From positions 1 through 45,468 of the forward strand of contig DLFD01000091.1 of the NCBI GenBank assembly GCA_002482005.1: a stretch of 45,468 bases of DNA, read 5' to 3'. This stretch comes from Lachnospiraceae bacterium UBA7729 (lineage in GTDB: Bacteria > Bacillota > Clostridia > Lachnospirales > Lachnospiraceae). The notes below the pieces were generated by a model. That model saw only the letters and a list, made by a program, of their open reading frames with translations. It was not told the DNA's origin and made no database searches. The position numbers and the translations under genes were made by a program. The first letter of the stretch is position 1. Every line of letters begins with the position of its first letter. Shown in pieces: positions 27,084 through 36,602 of this stretch.

Positions 27084-28304
27084 ATGGTTTTGTACAGCCT
27101 CACATTATATCTGGCTTTTCTTACCGCCGGATTTCCGGCAGGTATCATGAGTCTGATCTGGACGGAGATCAGCGAGAAGATGACGGTCGAGGTCCCCTAT
27201 ATCAGCCTGATGCGGACAATGATCGCGGCAGGAGCGGTCCTTGCATGCATCCTCTGCGGGAGGCTGCATCAGAGCCGGGGAAAACTCCTTGACATGTGCC
27301 TGGCAGGGGTGAGCCTGGAAACACTTGGAGTGATCGGACTGTCCATGTCCAGACTTTTCTGGCATCTGCTCATCTGGACTTTCGTGCTCGGACTCGGGTT
27401 CGGAATGAGTCTGACACTGCTCTGTGTCGCAATCTTCCGGATGGGTGAACGGGCTGCCCTGTTCCAGTTTTCAGGGGCGGGAGCCGGGGCTTTTCTGGGA
27501 AGCTGGATCCTCTCATCAAGCCTGACCGTCTCAGGCAGCTGGAGAACCGGCTGTCAGGTGCTGGGGATCATCCAGATCTTCTTCGCTGCACTGGCATTCC
27601 TGATCAGAAGGGTTCTGATGAGAAAACCGGAGCTGAGAAGGAAACTTGAAGAAAGATCAAGAAAAGAGGATCTGGACCGGGAACGTCAGAAGATGGACAG
27701 AAGACCTGATGCGGCAGTCCTGAGAACAGCAGAGAAGAGATACATGAAACGGATCGGTCTGTCCTGCATTGCCTCATTTCTCCTGTTCCTGCTGATCTCC
27801 GGGATCATTCTCTGGCCGCAGAGCTATCGCGTTGTGGATACAGGAGCCAGCGCCGGGACCACACCCTACGGGATCCTGACAGGAACGATCGGACTAGCTG
27901 CCGGATGCATTTTTTTCGGTACTGCCGGCCTGAGGAGAAAGCATGTGTTTGGTCTCAGCGCGGTATCGATGGGGGTCTTTCTGCTGCTCGAAGCGTATCT
28001 TCTGCAAAGAGAAGCGCTCTCAGGCTATGGGATCTTGATCTTTCAGGTGCTGGAGGGAGCAGCAGCCGGGCCGATCTTCCCGGAACTGGTCCTTCTCGAT
28101 GATATCATGCTTGACCGGGAAGCAGAGACATCGCTCATCTCGCTGATGCCTGCTTTCGGGCTGGGCGCTTTTGCCATGGTGACGCCGCTGACGCAGGCTC
28201 TTGTGGGAGCTGGCCAGACCGGGAGATTTCCACTGTGGCTCCTGCTGATCACCGCAGCACTTGAGGGCTGCATATTCTTCTCATTAAGGGAAGGGAAAGA
28301 GTGA
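27084..28304 (+). CDS. MFS-like polytopic membrane protein
   Basis: The 406-aa protein has about 12 hydrophobic segments in two halves, separated by a highly charged central loop (about 175-225, rich in Arg, Lys and Glu). This is the usual shape of a major facilitator transporter. GLGFGMSLTLL fits an MFS helix packing motif. I see no substrate-specific signature. The start overlaps GAGGTAAG from the end of whiA, and the stop overlaps the region of the next gene's ribosome site, so it is in the same transcript. The 12-TM MFS fold is inferred from hydropathy. Confidence 0.75.
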   Translation: MVLYSLTLYLAFLTAGFPAGIMSLIWTEISEKMTVEVPYISLMRTMIAAGAVLACILCGRLHQSRGKLLDMCLAGVSLETLGVIGLSMSRLFWHLLIWTFVLGLGFGMSLTLLCVAIFRMGERAALFQFSGAGAGAFLGSWILSSSLTVSGSWRTGCQVLGIIQIFFAALAFLIRRVLMRKPELRRKLEERSRKEDLDRERQKMDRRPDAAVLRTAEKRYMKRIGLSCIASFLLFLLISGIILWPQSYRVVDTGASAGTTPYGILTGTIGLAAGCIFFGTAGLRRKHVFGLSAVSMGVFLLLEAYLLQREALSGYGILIFQVLEGAAAGPIFPELVLLDDIMLDREAETSLISLMPAFGLGAFAMVTPLTQALVGAGQTGRFPLWLLLITAALEGCIFFSLREGKE

Positions 28305-28315
28305 GAGGTGCCGGA

Positions 28316-28936
28316 ATGGACCATTATGTGATAACGATCTCCAGAAAATTCGGAAGCCTTGGACACGAGATCGCGGAAGATCTCGGAAAGAAGCTCGGGG
28401 TTCCGGTATATGACCGAAGCGCGGTTGAGGCACAGGTGCAGAGCCTGGGCCTTTATGTCCGCAAGGAGGCGGAAAGGCAGCTTAAGGCTGCATCTCAGGA
28501 AACTTCCAGGGAAAGGCAGGGAGGCCTTTTCCACTGGAAGAAAGAGCGCAGCGAAGATGTGGATGACAAGGCGCAGGTGATGTTTGAGGCACAGACTGAG
28601 GTGCTTCGCTCCTTTGTGGAAAAGAGTTCCTGCGTTATCCTCGGAAGATGCGGGGATGAAGTCTTCCGGCACTATGAAAGATGCATGAACGTCTATATCT
28701 ATGCTCCGGATCCGGTAAGACTCCAGAACTGTGTCCGGATGCTGAACACTGACGAAGAAGCAGCGAAAGCGCTGATCCGGAGGGAGGACAGCGCCAGAGA
28801 TGCGTACAGGGCAAGATTCTGCGAGCACGCGGATGATCTGACATATGGACGGCATCTCCTGATCGATTCCAGTGTGTTCGGGGCAGAAGAGAGTACGAAG
28901 ATCATCATGGAAGCTGCAAGGTACCTGTTTGGGTGA
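28316..28936 (+). CDS. Cytidylate kinase-like family protein
   Basis: The 206-aa protein starts with ITISRKFGSLGHEIAEDLGKKLGVPVYDR, typical of the cytidylate kinase-like (Cytidylate_kin_2) family. The phosphate loop (FGSLGHEIA) lacks the classic GKS/T. SCVILGRCGDEVF and RLQNCVRM with EDSARDAYRARF correspond to the middle and lid regions. Family members are common in Clostridia and their true substrate is mostly unproven. ATG 28316 is chosen over GTG 28301 because AGAGGTG (28304-28310) precedes it and homology starts here. Confidence 0.82.
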   Translation: MDHYVITISRKFGSLGHEIAEDLGKKLGVPVYDRSAVEAQVQSLGLYVRKEAERQLKAASQETSRERQGGLFHWKKERSEDVDDKAQVMFEAQTEVLRSFVEKSSCVILGRCGDEVFRHYERCMNVYIYAPDPVRLQNCVRMLNTDEEAAKALIRREDSARDAYRARFCEHADDLTYGRHLLIDSSVFGAEESTKIIMEAARYLFG

Positions 28937-28956
28937 GATGAGAGGGGAGACATCGG

Positions 28957-29406
28957 ATGAAGTGCCCGTACTGTGGAAGCGAAGATACGAGAGTAACGGA
29001 TTCAAGACCTGTGGAGGAGAGCAATTCCATCAGGAGAAGAAGGCAGTGCGACAGCTGCGGCAAGCGTTTCACTACCTATGAAAAGATCGAGATGATACCG
29101 CTGGTCGTGATCAAGAAAGACCACACCAGACAGCAGTATGACCGGTCCAAGATCGAGGCAGGGGTTATGAGGGCATGCTACAAGAGACCGATCCCGGTGG
29201 ATGATATCAAGAAGATGATCGACCGTGTGGAGACGGATCTTTTCAACAAGGGGACCGGCGAGGTAAAGAGCTCCGAGATCGGAGAGATGGTGATGGAAGG
29301 ATTAAAGGGACTGGACCCGGTCGCTTATGTCCGTTTTGCTTCCGTGTACAGGGAGTTCAAGGATGTCGGGACATTTATGGATGAGCTGAAGAAGATCATC
29401 AACTGA
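28957..29406 (+). CDS. nrdR: Transcriptional repressor NrdR
   Basis: The 149-aa protein is a full-length NrdR. It has an N-terminal zinc ribbon (Cys3, Cys6, Cys31, Cys34; sequence MKCPYCGSEDTRVTDSRP) and an ATP-cone domain (VIKKDHTRQQYDRSKIEAGV onward). It senses ATP/dATP and represses ribonucleotide reductase genes. No NrdR-box or nrd gene is evident in the window. It lies 20 bp after the cytidylate-kinase-like gene with an AGGGGAG ribosome site, so it is probably co-transcribed. Confidence 0.97.
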   Translation: MKCPYCGSEDTRVTDSRPVEESNSIRRRRQCDSCGKRFTTYEKIEMIPLVVIKKDHTRQQYDRSKIEAGVMRACYKRPIPVDDIKKMIDRVETDLFNKGTGEVKSSEIGEMVMEGLKGLDPVAYVRFASVYREFKDVGTFMDELKKIIN

Positions 29407-29432
29407 TCAGAGGAAGATTTTGGGAGAGAAGA

Positions 29433-32400
29433 ATGGACAATCGTCTGGAGAGGCTGCTGAGCGGTCAGTTTGAATATGAGATTCCGAAGATGCTGCTTTC
29501 CGGGCATAGTGTAAGCCTTCGGGCGGAGAAGGGGAAGAATGCCAGAGGCGCTTTTGTGATCACTCACCCGAAGGAAGGAAAGGTGAGAGGCTTTCTGCGC
29601 GCATCGAATCCCAGGATCCTTCTTTACGCGAAGGATTTTTTCGGTCATGAGAATATCATTCGCTTCGAAGTCCGCACGGAAGGTATGAAGCCGGGCGAGA
29701 CAACTGAGGGTGATATCAGGATCAGCAGCGATCTGGGAGAAGATACCGTTCATGTCACAGTTCTGTGTGAACCAGAGCAGTCTGAGGAGAGAGCGCTTCT
29801 GCCTGACATCGCCGCAGAGTCAGAGAAGGATTTCGAACATGCAGCTTCTGTCTTCTGTTCTCCGGAATACAGGAGACAGCTCATGACAGCTGGGCTTCCT
29901 TCCGACAGAGCGCTTTATAAAGCTCTTGAAAAAGAGGAGAATCCGCTGAGGAGACTGGAGGAGTTTCTGGTAGGGACAGGGAAAAAGGAAAGTGTCGATA
30001 TCACCTCCGACTGGACCATGAAGAAGATCACGGATCCGGAAGGGACTCTGAGGGAGACGATCACTCTTAAGGCAAGCTGCCGGGGGTATCAGGAGATCGG
30101 GATCACGTCCGATGCCAGGTTTCTCAGGCCGGAGAAGAAAAAGCTGACGACCATGGAGTTTGCAGGAGGAAGCTGTGAAGTCGGTCTTATCATCGATTCT
30201 AACTTCCTTCATGCAGGAAAAAACTACGGAAGAGTAATGATCCGTACTCCATACCGTACCATCGAGCTCATCGTCCGTGCAGTCAGGAGCGGAAACGGGG
30301 ATGAACGCAGGCTTCACAGGGTAAGAAGTCTCATGGTCAGAAAGGCCATGACTCTCTATCTTGACTATCGGATCGGCAGAATCGACTTGCATAACTGGTC
30401 AGAGCGGACGGAGTCTGTTCTCGGCGCATACCGGAGAGCAGGCGGCAAGGATGTATATGCAGACCTCTTCTCCGTCTTTGTCCTTCAGGCGGACGGAAAG
30501 AGAAGGGAAGCAGAGCGGCTTCTGGGTCAGCTGGAGAAGACACCGGAGCGGTTCACGACACCGGACAGGTACGCATTTCTCCTGTTTCTTACCACTTTTT
30601 TCACCCGGGATATGGAATATATCAATAAGGCGAGGACCGCGGTAAGAAAGCTTTCTGTGGAAAATCCGGCTGACTGGCGTATCTTCTGGGTATGCCTGTA
30701 TCTTCTTGACGATATGCCGGGAGGAGACAGCGAGAGATACGAGGCAGTAAAAAAGCAGATCAGACTTGAATGCAGCAGTCCTGTCATCTATCTGGAAGGC
30801 GCCCTGCTGCTGAGAAAGAATCCTTACCTGCTCCACGAGATCACGCCCGCGACAAAGCAGATCCTGAACTTTGCGTCCCGCTATGATCTGCTGACGGAAC
30901 AGCTTTATCTTGAGATCGCTTCTGAGGAAAAAAGGAAACCACGCTACGACGCTGTCGTGTACAGGGTACTGAAGCGCTGTAAGGACAAGAGCGGAGCCAG
31001 GGATATCCTGGAAGCACTCTGTGCCATGGCGATCTCTGGCGGAAAGAAGAGCAGGGAGTTCTTCCCGCTCTACCAGGCAGCAGTCATGAAGGAGATCTCG
31101 GTTACCGGCCTGTATGAATATTATATGGAGGCTATGGATGAGTGCAGGATCGAGACGATGCCGGAGATCATCCGCAGATATTTCCTCTATAATGATACGC
31201 TTGACTATCATAAGAAGGCAAGAATCTTCCGGAATATGGCGGACAGCAGGAGGCAGATCCCAGGGATCTTCAGCAGCATGCTGCCCAGGATCGGAAAGTT
31301 TCTGGTGGATCAGCTTGCGCAGGGTCATATCGACAATGACCTGGCAGTCCTGTACGAGGAATTCCTTCAGAGATCCATGCTGACGAAACGGCTGGCGCAG
31401 AATCTCCTCAGGATCCTGTTCACCTATCGGCTCGATTGTCTGAGGCCGGACATGAAGAAGGTCATCCTGTCAGACAGCCGCCTGTCTGGAGAACAGGAGA
31501 CGGAGCTGAAGGACCAGGCTGCCCTGATCCGGATCTACTCGGACCAGACAAGGATCCTGCTGGAAGATGAACAGGGCAGAAGATATGCGTCCACGTCACT
31601 CTACATGACGGACCACTATCTCGAGTCGCCCAGACTGATGCAGCTCTGCATAAACATGGTCCCGGAAGCCGCTGAGCTGGCGCTTTTCTATGCGCTGAAT
31701 ACGACAGGAAAAGAGCCGGTTGACCGGGGAAACCTGCAGTATTTCCGGAAAGCTGTCTCCATGGATGGACTGACGGAAACCTTCCGGTCAGGAATCAGAA
31801 GGTGGATCCTTGACTTCTATTCCTCGGGGGAGGGAGAAGACAGTGCTGATACATTTCTGAAGGAAGCAAGCCCGGAGGAGTATGCAGAGGCGGATCCGGA
31901 GAAGATGCAGACGCTCCTTGTTTCGGAAGGCTATTATGAGGAAGCCTACAGGCTGTCCATGAAGTACGGCTATGATCATACTCCGCTGAATCTGCTTGTG
32001 AGGATCGCTTCGCAGATGGTCCTTGCAGCGGATTATCAGGAGGATGATATCCTTCTCGCCAATTGTGCCTACTGCTTTTTTGCAGGCAAGTATGATGCCA
32101 ATATCCTGACTTATCTGACGATGTATTTTGACGGGACTGTCGGTGAGATGCTTATGCTCCGGAATGTCGCAAGGCTCTATGGACTGGATACGATGGCGCT
32201 TGAGAAGAAGATCCTCACGCTGGCGGTGTTTGAAGGGGATGCGGAGACGGACTGCGGAGAAGTCCTTCAGGCATACCGGGAGAGCCTCGGCAGCAGGAAA
32301 CTCTGCAAGGCTTATGAGATCCTGATGTCCTTCGGCTATTTTGTGAAGGGGACTATCCTGCCGGATGCCGTAGTCTCTGAGATCCTCAGGGAAGCCGGAC

Positions 32401-32969
32401 AGGGAAGGGAACTGCCGGATATCTGTGCACTTGCGCTTCTGAAAAGGATGTCGGGCAAAGCAGAAAGGTCAGAGGAGGAGGATAAGATCTGCCGGACGCT
32501 TCTTGAAAAGTATGAGGACCGCGGAATCAGGTTTTCATTCTTCCAGGAGTATCCGGGACCGATGCATTCCGACTGCGGGATCCTTGAAAAGACCTTCTTC
32601 GAATATAAGGCATCCTCCGACAGCGAGGTGATGCTGAGTTTCCGCAGAAAGGGCATGGATGAGGCTTTTACGGAGGAGACCATGCATGACGTCTGTGCAG
32701 GCGTCTTTGTGAAGGAGTTCCTTCTCTTTCCGGGAGAGGAGATGGAGTGCTTCACGGAGGAGAAGAGGACTGATGGTACAAGAATCCTTTCCGGGACCTC
32801 GAACCTGAAGGGAAGCTCTGCTCCGGAGAATGAGAAAGATACAAGATACGGGAAACTTTCCTCGCTCTCGGAAGCTTTGCAGCACGGAGATGAGGAAAAG
32901 GCGAAGGAGATCCTGCTGGACATCCGGCAGACCGATGCTTTCGCGGATGAGATATTTACTCTGGTATGA
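29433..32969 (+). CDS. Large solenoid-like protein, DUF5717-like
   Basis: The 1178-aa cytosolic protein has no signal peptide or membrane segment. Residues about 50-115 and 185-290 read as two beta-rich, Ig-like domains, each ending in a strand pattern such as GDIRISSDLGEDTVHVTV. Residues about 295-960 are almost all helical with irregular TPR-like pairs, suggesting an alpha-solenoid. The last ~150 residues form another beta-rich region (FRRKGMDEAFTEETM). I associate this architecture with DUF5717 proteins of Lachnospiraceae, from memory. The stop overlaps the next gene's ATG (ATGA), so the two are coupled. Function is unknown; a scaffold or co-chaperone role is inference. Confidence 0.75.
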   Translation: MDNRLERLLSGQFEYEIPKMLLSGHSVSLRAEKGKNARGAFVITHPKEGKVRGFLRASNPRILLYAKDFFGHENIIRFEVRTEGMKPGETTEGDIRISSDLGEDTVHVTVLCEPEQSEERALLPDIAAESEKDFEHAASVFCSPEYRRQLMTAGLPSDRALYKALEKEENPLRRLEEFLVGTGKKESVDITSDWTMKKITDPEGTLRETITLKASCRGYQEIGITSDARFLRPEKKKLTTMEFAGGSCEVGLIIDSNFLHAGKNYGRVMIRTPYRTIELIVRAVRSGNGDERRLHRVRSLMVRKAMTLYLDYRIGRIDLHNWSERTESVLGAYRRAGGKDVYADLFSVFVLQADGKRREAERLLGQLEKTPERFTTPDRYAFLLFLTTFFTRDMEYINKARTAVRKLSVENPADWRIFWVCLYLLDDMPGGDSERYEAVKKQIRLECSSPVIYLEGALLLRKNPYLLHEITPATKQILNFASRYDLLTEQLYLEIASEEKRKPRYDAVVYRVLKRCKDKSGARDILEALCAMAISGGKKSREFFPLYQAAVMKEISVTGLYEYYMEAMDECRIETMPEIIRRYFLYNDTLDYHKKARIFRNMADSRRQIPGIFSSMLPRIGKFLVDQLAQGHIDNDLAVLYEEFLQRSMLTKRLAQNLLRILFTYRLDCLRPDMKKVILSDSRLSGEQETELKDQAALIRIYSDQTRILLEDEQGRRYASTSLYMTDHYLESPRLMQLCINMVPEAAELALFYALNTTGKEPVDRGNLQYFRKAVSMDGLTETFRSGIRRWILDFYSSGEGEDSADTFLKEASPEEYAEADPEKMQTLLVSEGYYEEAYRLSMKYGYDHTPLNLLVRIASQMVLAADYQEDDILLANCAYCFFAGKYDANILTYLTMYFDGTVGEMLMLRNVARLYGLDTMALEKKILTLAVFEGDAETDCGEVLQAYRESLGSRKLCKAYEILMSFGYFVKGTILPDAVVSEILREAGQGRELPDICALALLKRMSGKAERSEEEDKICRTLLEKYEDRGIRFSFFQEYPGPMHSDCGILEKTFFEYKASSDSEVMLSFRRKGMDEAFTEETMHDVCAGVFVKEFLLFPGEEMECFTEEKRTDGTRILSGTSNLKGSSAPENEKDTRYGKLSSLSEALQHGDEEKAKEILLDIRQTDAFADEIFTLV

Positions 32970-34168
32970 CGGGCAGGAATATGAGCGAAAATACGGCAAG
33001 GATCGGGCTTCAGCTTTCGGAAGACGGAGCACAGATCACATGGCAGTACGGCAATGCTGCGGAACCGCAGACTCTGTCGCTTCCGGGTGAACGGGGCGAC
33101 GGTATGATGGAAGTGCCGCCTGAAGTCTTCAGGCAGATCGAGACAGGGCCTTCTGGGAATAATGGCGCAGGAGCCGGAGAACTTTCGCCGGCTGCGGAAT
33201 ATCTGTCGGGACTTCTGGACAAGATCCCTTCCAGGAACAAAGTCAGAAAGAGCGGCCTCAGGATATGTGTGACAAGCCCCCATCTGACCGAGAAGATGGC
33301 GGACAGTCTGAGGTCGGTATTCTCTGAACTCGGTATTGCAGAGAGGAATCTCTTCCTTCAGGATTTCCGCACAAGTTTCTTCTATTATGTAATGAACAAG
33401 AGGAGGGAGCAGCGTATCGGAGACGTGGCGCTTCTGACCATGCAGGACTGGAAGATGAAGGGGTACATCCTCCACTTTGACCGCTCGGGATCGGTCCGCA
33501 CCGCGCAGATCCATGAGGAAGCCTCATCCGATGTTTCGGAAACTGCGAGGGCCGGCAGAAGCGATGAGGACTGGGACCAGGAAAGAGACCGGCTCTTCTA
33601 TGAACTCCTCGGGAAACTGTTTGAGAGGAGGAATGTGACAGCCAGTTATCTTTACGGTACCTATTTTGACAGCAGCTGGGCAAAACGGTCTTTTCAGTAT
33701 CTGACATTCCACAGACATGCTTACCAGGGGCAGAATCTTTTTTCGAAAGGCGCCTGCTACGGAGCTATGGCAAGGACCGGTATGATCCGGATGCCTGATA
33801 TTGTTTTTCTGGGTACGGACATCGTTCGTGCGGATGTCGGGATCATGGTCAGAGTTAAGGGCAGGATCCAGTATGATCCGCTGATCCGCAGCGGGGTGAA
33901 CTGGTATGAAGCAGCCGGAAGATGTGAAGTGGTCCCGGATGGGGAGACGAATGTGACGATCCTCACCGGGGAGGCCGGGAGCGGCATATACGTGAGACAT
34001 GTGGTCCGTCTGAACCATTATCCGGACAGACCGAACCGCGCATCGAGACTGGGCATATCTGTCTGGTTCTCGGCGCCAGGCAGGATGGAGGCTGAGGTGA
34101 CAGATCTTGGGTTCGGAAGTATGTATCCGCCGTCCGGGGCAGTCTGGCACCGCAGCATACGTGTCTGA
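32966..34168 (+). CDS. Predicted actin/Hsp70-fold protein, DUF5716-like
   Basis: The 400-aa protein shows a pattern I read as a divergent actin/Hsp70 ATPase fold. The N-terminal ARIGLQLSEDGAQITW resembles the first phosphate hairpin. The middle segment LFLQDFRTSFFYYVMNKRR and VALLTMQDWKMKGYILHFD resembles the second phosphate region. NLFSKGACYGAM (257-268) matches the KGAA/CYGA helix typical of the fold. The C-terminal ~110 residues (from about 290) are beta-rich and end in LGFGSMYPPSGAVW. Start ATG 32966 overlaps the previous stop; ATG 32981 is possible but has poor ribosome-site spacing. The DUF5716 name is from memory. ATP binding is a prediction. Confidence 0.65.
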   Translation: MTGRNMSENTARIGLQLSEDGAQITWQYGNAAEPQTLSLPGERGDGMMEVPPEVFRQIETGPSGNNGAGAGELSPAAEYLSGLLDKIPSRNKVRKSGLRICVTSPHLTEKMADSLRSVFSELGIAERNLFLQDFRTSFFYYVMNKRREQRIGDVALLTMQDWKMKGYILHFDRSGSVRTAQIHEEASSDVSETARAGRSDEDWDQERDRLFYELLGKLFERRNVTASYLYGTYFDSSWAKRSFQYLTFHRHAYQGQNLFSKGACYGAMARTGMIRMPDIVFLGTDIVRADVGIMVRVKGRIQYDPLIRSGVNWYEAAGRCEVVPDGETNVTILTGEAGSGIYVRHVVRLNHYPDRPNRASRLGISVWFSAPGRMEAEVTDLGFGSMYPPSGAVWHRSIRV

Positions 34169-34211
34169 AGAAGATCCGGAACAGCTGATACGGGCATGAA
34201 AGGAAATATCG

Positions 34212-35006
34212 ATGGCATTCGACCTGTGTACGGTAAAAAGGGCAGAAAATCCATTCCTGATCGAGAGCGTGCGGATCAAGGTCTGGTCGATAGAGGAACT
34301 ATGTTTTTTCCTGAGAAACAATCTGTGTCTGATCGACCGCTCTGTTGTAAATGAGCGTCTTGCAGACTGGGTCACGGAGGAGCTGGGCCTCCGTACCCTG
34401 GGGCACAAGCTTTCGGATGCGCTCAGGCGTCCTGACCGGGATATCACTTACTTCATCATGCCGATCTTCGCGGAGATCGGGTATCTTTCCCAGGATGATC
34501 AGCGGATCGTGAGAAAGCAGCTTATGGAAGTCCAGGTGCAGCCGGAAGAAGAGAGCACGAAGATGAAAGCCGACTACCTTGTCCGCTGCGGGAAATCCGC
34601 CGCAGCCAGAACTCTTTACCGGCAGATCCTGAAAAGCGGAAGAGACGGAAAGCTGCGTACCTCCTTCCTGGAATCCGTATGGAATAACCTTGGCTGTGCA
34701 TATGCGAGGGAGTTCCGCTTCCGCAAGGCAGCGGAGAGTTTTCATTCCGGTTACCTGCTGGGGCATTCCAGAGAACTTCTGAGAAAGTACCTGAGCTGTC
34801 TTCCGCTTTATCTTGATGCGGAAGATTACCGGCAGAAGATCGAAGAGATCGGGGCTGATCCGGTCTTTACGGCAGAGACCCAGAAGATGAATGCAAAGTG
34901 CGCAGAGGACATATCCGAACGGATCTTAGTGAGAACGAGGCCGGACGAGGACGTGAGGGAAGCTGCCGGAACTGTCTTTGACGACTACAGGAGGGAAGCT
35001 TCCTGA
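34212..35006 (+). CDS. TPR-containing protein of the solenoid/actin-fold cassette
   Basis: The 264-aa cytosolic protein has an all-helical N-terminal half (WSIEELCFFLRNNLCLIDRSVVNE region) and a TPR-like repeat at about 140-190, the clearest unit being WNNLGCAYAREFRFRKAAESF. The second half is helical and charged. I do not recognise a named family. AAAGGA upstream of ATG 34212 is a good ribosome site. The 43-bp gap to the actin-fold gene and shared direction suggest one operon. Pairing of TPR proteins with Hsp70-type ATPases is common, which supports but does not prove a partnership. Confidence 0.72.
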   Translation: MAFDLCTVKRAENPFLIESVRIKVWSIEELCFFLRNNLCLIDRSVVNERLADWVTEELGLRTLGHKLSDALRRPDRDITYFIMPIFAEIGYLSQDDQRIVRKQLMEVQVQPEEESTKMKADYLVRCGKSAAARTLYRQILKSGRDGKLRTSFLESVWNNLGCAYAREFRFRKAAESFHSGYLLGHSRELLRKYLSCLPLYLDAEDYRQKIEEIGADPVFTAETQKMNAKCAEDISERILVRTRPDEDVREAAGTVFDDYRREAS

Positions 35007-35046
35007 GAAGGGAAAGATTCCTGGTATCTCCGCTCCGGCCTTAGCC

Positions 35047-35075
35047 TTGCGTGCAGATGCCCTTTGGTCTATAAT
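35047..35075 (+). promoter_or_regulatory. Sigma-A promoter of purF
   Basis: TTGCGT (35047-35052) is separated by 17 bp from a perfect TATAAT (35070-35075). The predicted start near 35082 leaves only a ~35-nt leader, so no purine riboswitch fits between it and the TTG start. Confidence 0.65.
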
Positions 35076-35116
35076 ATCCGCGCGGTGTAGTTGCTTTTCA
35101 TAAGAGGAGAAAAAGC

Positions 35117-36589
35117 TTGGAAAAACAGAATACGAGGCGGGAACCGGGAATCTTCTGCCAGGGCGAACTGTCTGACAGTCCGCGCGAGGAGTGTGGGGTT
35201 TTCGGGATGTATGACTTCTCGGGCGAGGAGAATGTGGCATCCACGATCTATTATGGTCTGCTTGCCCTGCAGCACAGAGGACAGGAAAGCTGTGGAATCG
35301 CCGTGAGCGACACCAAAGGGCCTAAGGGAGCCGTCAGAAGCAGAAGGGGAATGGGGCTGGTGAATGAAAATTTCAGCGCCGGGAATCTCCAGACCCTGAT
35401 GGGAGACATCGGAGTAGGGCATGTCCGCTATTCCACAGCAGGGCAGAGCACGATCGAGAATGCTCAGCCGCTTGTGCTCAATTACATCAAGGGGACTCTT
35501 GCACTGGCACATAACGGCAACCTGGTCAATGCGCCTGAACTGAAGAGAGAACTTGCGAGAACAGGTGCGATCTTCCAGACAACGATCGATTCAGAGATCA
35601 TTGCCTATCATATCGCAAGTGCCCGTGTCGACGCCACAAGCGTGGAAGAAGCAGTCTCCCGGGCCATGGATAAGCTGAAGGGAGCTTATTCTCTGGTCAT
35701 CATGTCTCCGAGGAAACTGATCGGGGCAAGAGATCCGATCGGGTTCAGACCGCTCTGCATTGGAAAAAGAGGAGATGCCTATATACTGGCATCCGAATCA
35801 TGTGCGCTCGATGCCATCGGTGCGGAATTTATCCGCGACGTGGAGCCAGGGGAGATCGTTACGATCTCGCCGAGATTCGGGATCCATTCTGACAGAAGTC
35901 ATTGCCTGAGATCAAGCAAGACTGCCAGATGCATCTTTGAATATATCTATTTCGGAAGACCGGATTCAGTGATCGACCGGGTCAGCGTCTACAATTCCAG
36001 GATCCTTGCCGGAAGATATCTGGCTCAGGACAGCCCGGTGGATGCAGATCTTGTCATCGGTGTTCCGGAATCGGGAAATATCGCCGCACTCGGATACAGT
36101 ATGGAGTCAGGCATCCCGTACGGGCAGGGGTTCTTCAAGAACAGCTATATCGGAAGGACCTTCATCAAGCCAGGACAGCATGCGAGGGAATCTGCCGTCC
36201 AGGTCAAGCTGAATCCGCTGCGCCCGGCAGTGGAGGGCAAGAGGATCATCATGATCGATGATTCCATCGTCCGCGGAACGACCTCGGACAGGATCGTCAG
36301 GATGCTGAGAGATGCCGGAGCGAAGGAAGTGCATATGAGGGTGTCCAGTCCGCCTTTCCTGTATCCCTGCTATTTCGGAACGGATATCCCGGACCAGGAC
36401 CAGCTGATCGCTTATGGCCGTGATGTTGAGGAGATCCGAAACATCATCGGAGCAGACAGTCTTGCATATCTGTCTCTGGACCGTCTCCCGGCGCTGGTCG
36501 ACGGACTGCCGATCTGCAATGGATGTTTCTCGGGAAAGTATCCGGTGGAGCCGCCTACGGAAGATATCCGCGGCACATATGAAAGATGA
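35117..36589 (+). CDS. purF: Amidophosphoribosyltransferase
   Basis: The 490-aa enzyme makes phosphoribosylamine from PRPP and glutamine, the first step of purine synthesis. The glutaminase nucleophile is Cys26 in EECGVFG, so a 25-residue propeptide would be removed. The PRPP loop is IIMIDDSIVRGTTS (377-390). Cys272, Cys418, Cys467 and Cys470 match the four ligands of the iron-sulfur cluster in the Bacillus-type, oxygen-sensitive enzyme. The start is TTG, placed by AAGAGGAG (about 35101-35108). purB follows after 13 bp. Confidence 0.97.
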   Translation: MEKQNTRREPGIFCQGELSDSPREECGVFGMYDFSGEENVASTIYYGLLALQHRGQESCGIAVSDTKGPKGAVRSRRGMGLVNENFSAGNLQTLMGDIGVGHVRYSTAGQSTIENAQPLVLNYIKGTLALAHNGNLVNAPELKRELARTGAIFQTTIDSEIIAYHIASARVDATSVEEAVSRAMDKLKGAYSLVIMSPRKLIGARDPIGFRPLCIGKRGDAYILASESCALDAIGAEFIRDVEPGEIVTISPRFGIHSDRSHCLRSSKTARCIFEYIYFGRPDSVIDRVSVYNSRILAGRYLAQDSPVDADLVIGVPESGNIAALGYSMESGIPYGQGFFKNSYIGRTFIKPGQHARESAVQVKLNPLRPAVEGKRIIMIDDSIVRGTTSDRIVRMLRDAGAKEVHMRVSSPPFLYPCYFGTDIPDQDQLIAYGRDVEEIRNIIGADSLAYLSLDRLPALVDGLPICNGCFSGKYPVEPPTEDIRGTYER

Positions 36590-36602
36590 ACAAGGAGACA
36601 AT

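Noticed and set aside
35007..35116. Purine riboswitch upstream of purF
   Set aside because: The promoter at 35047-35075 leaves only about 35 nt of leader, too little for the aptamer.
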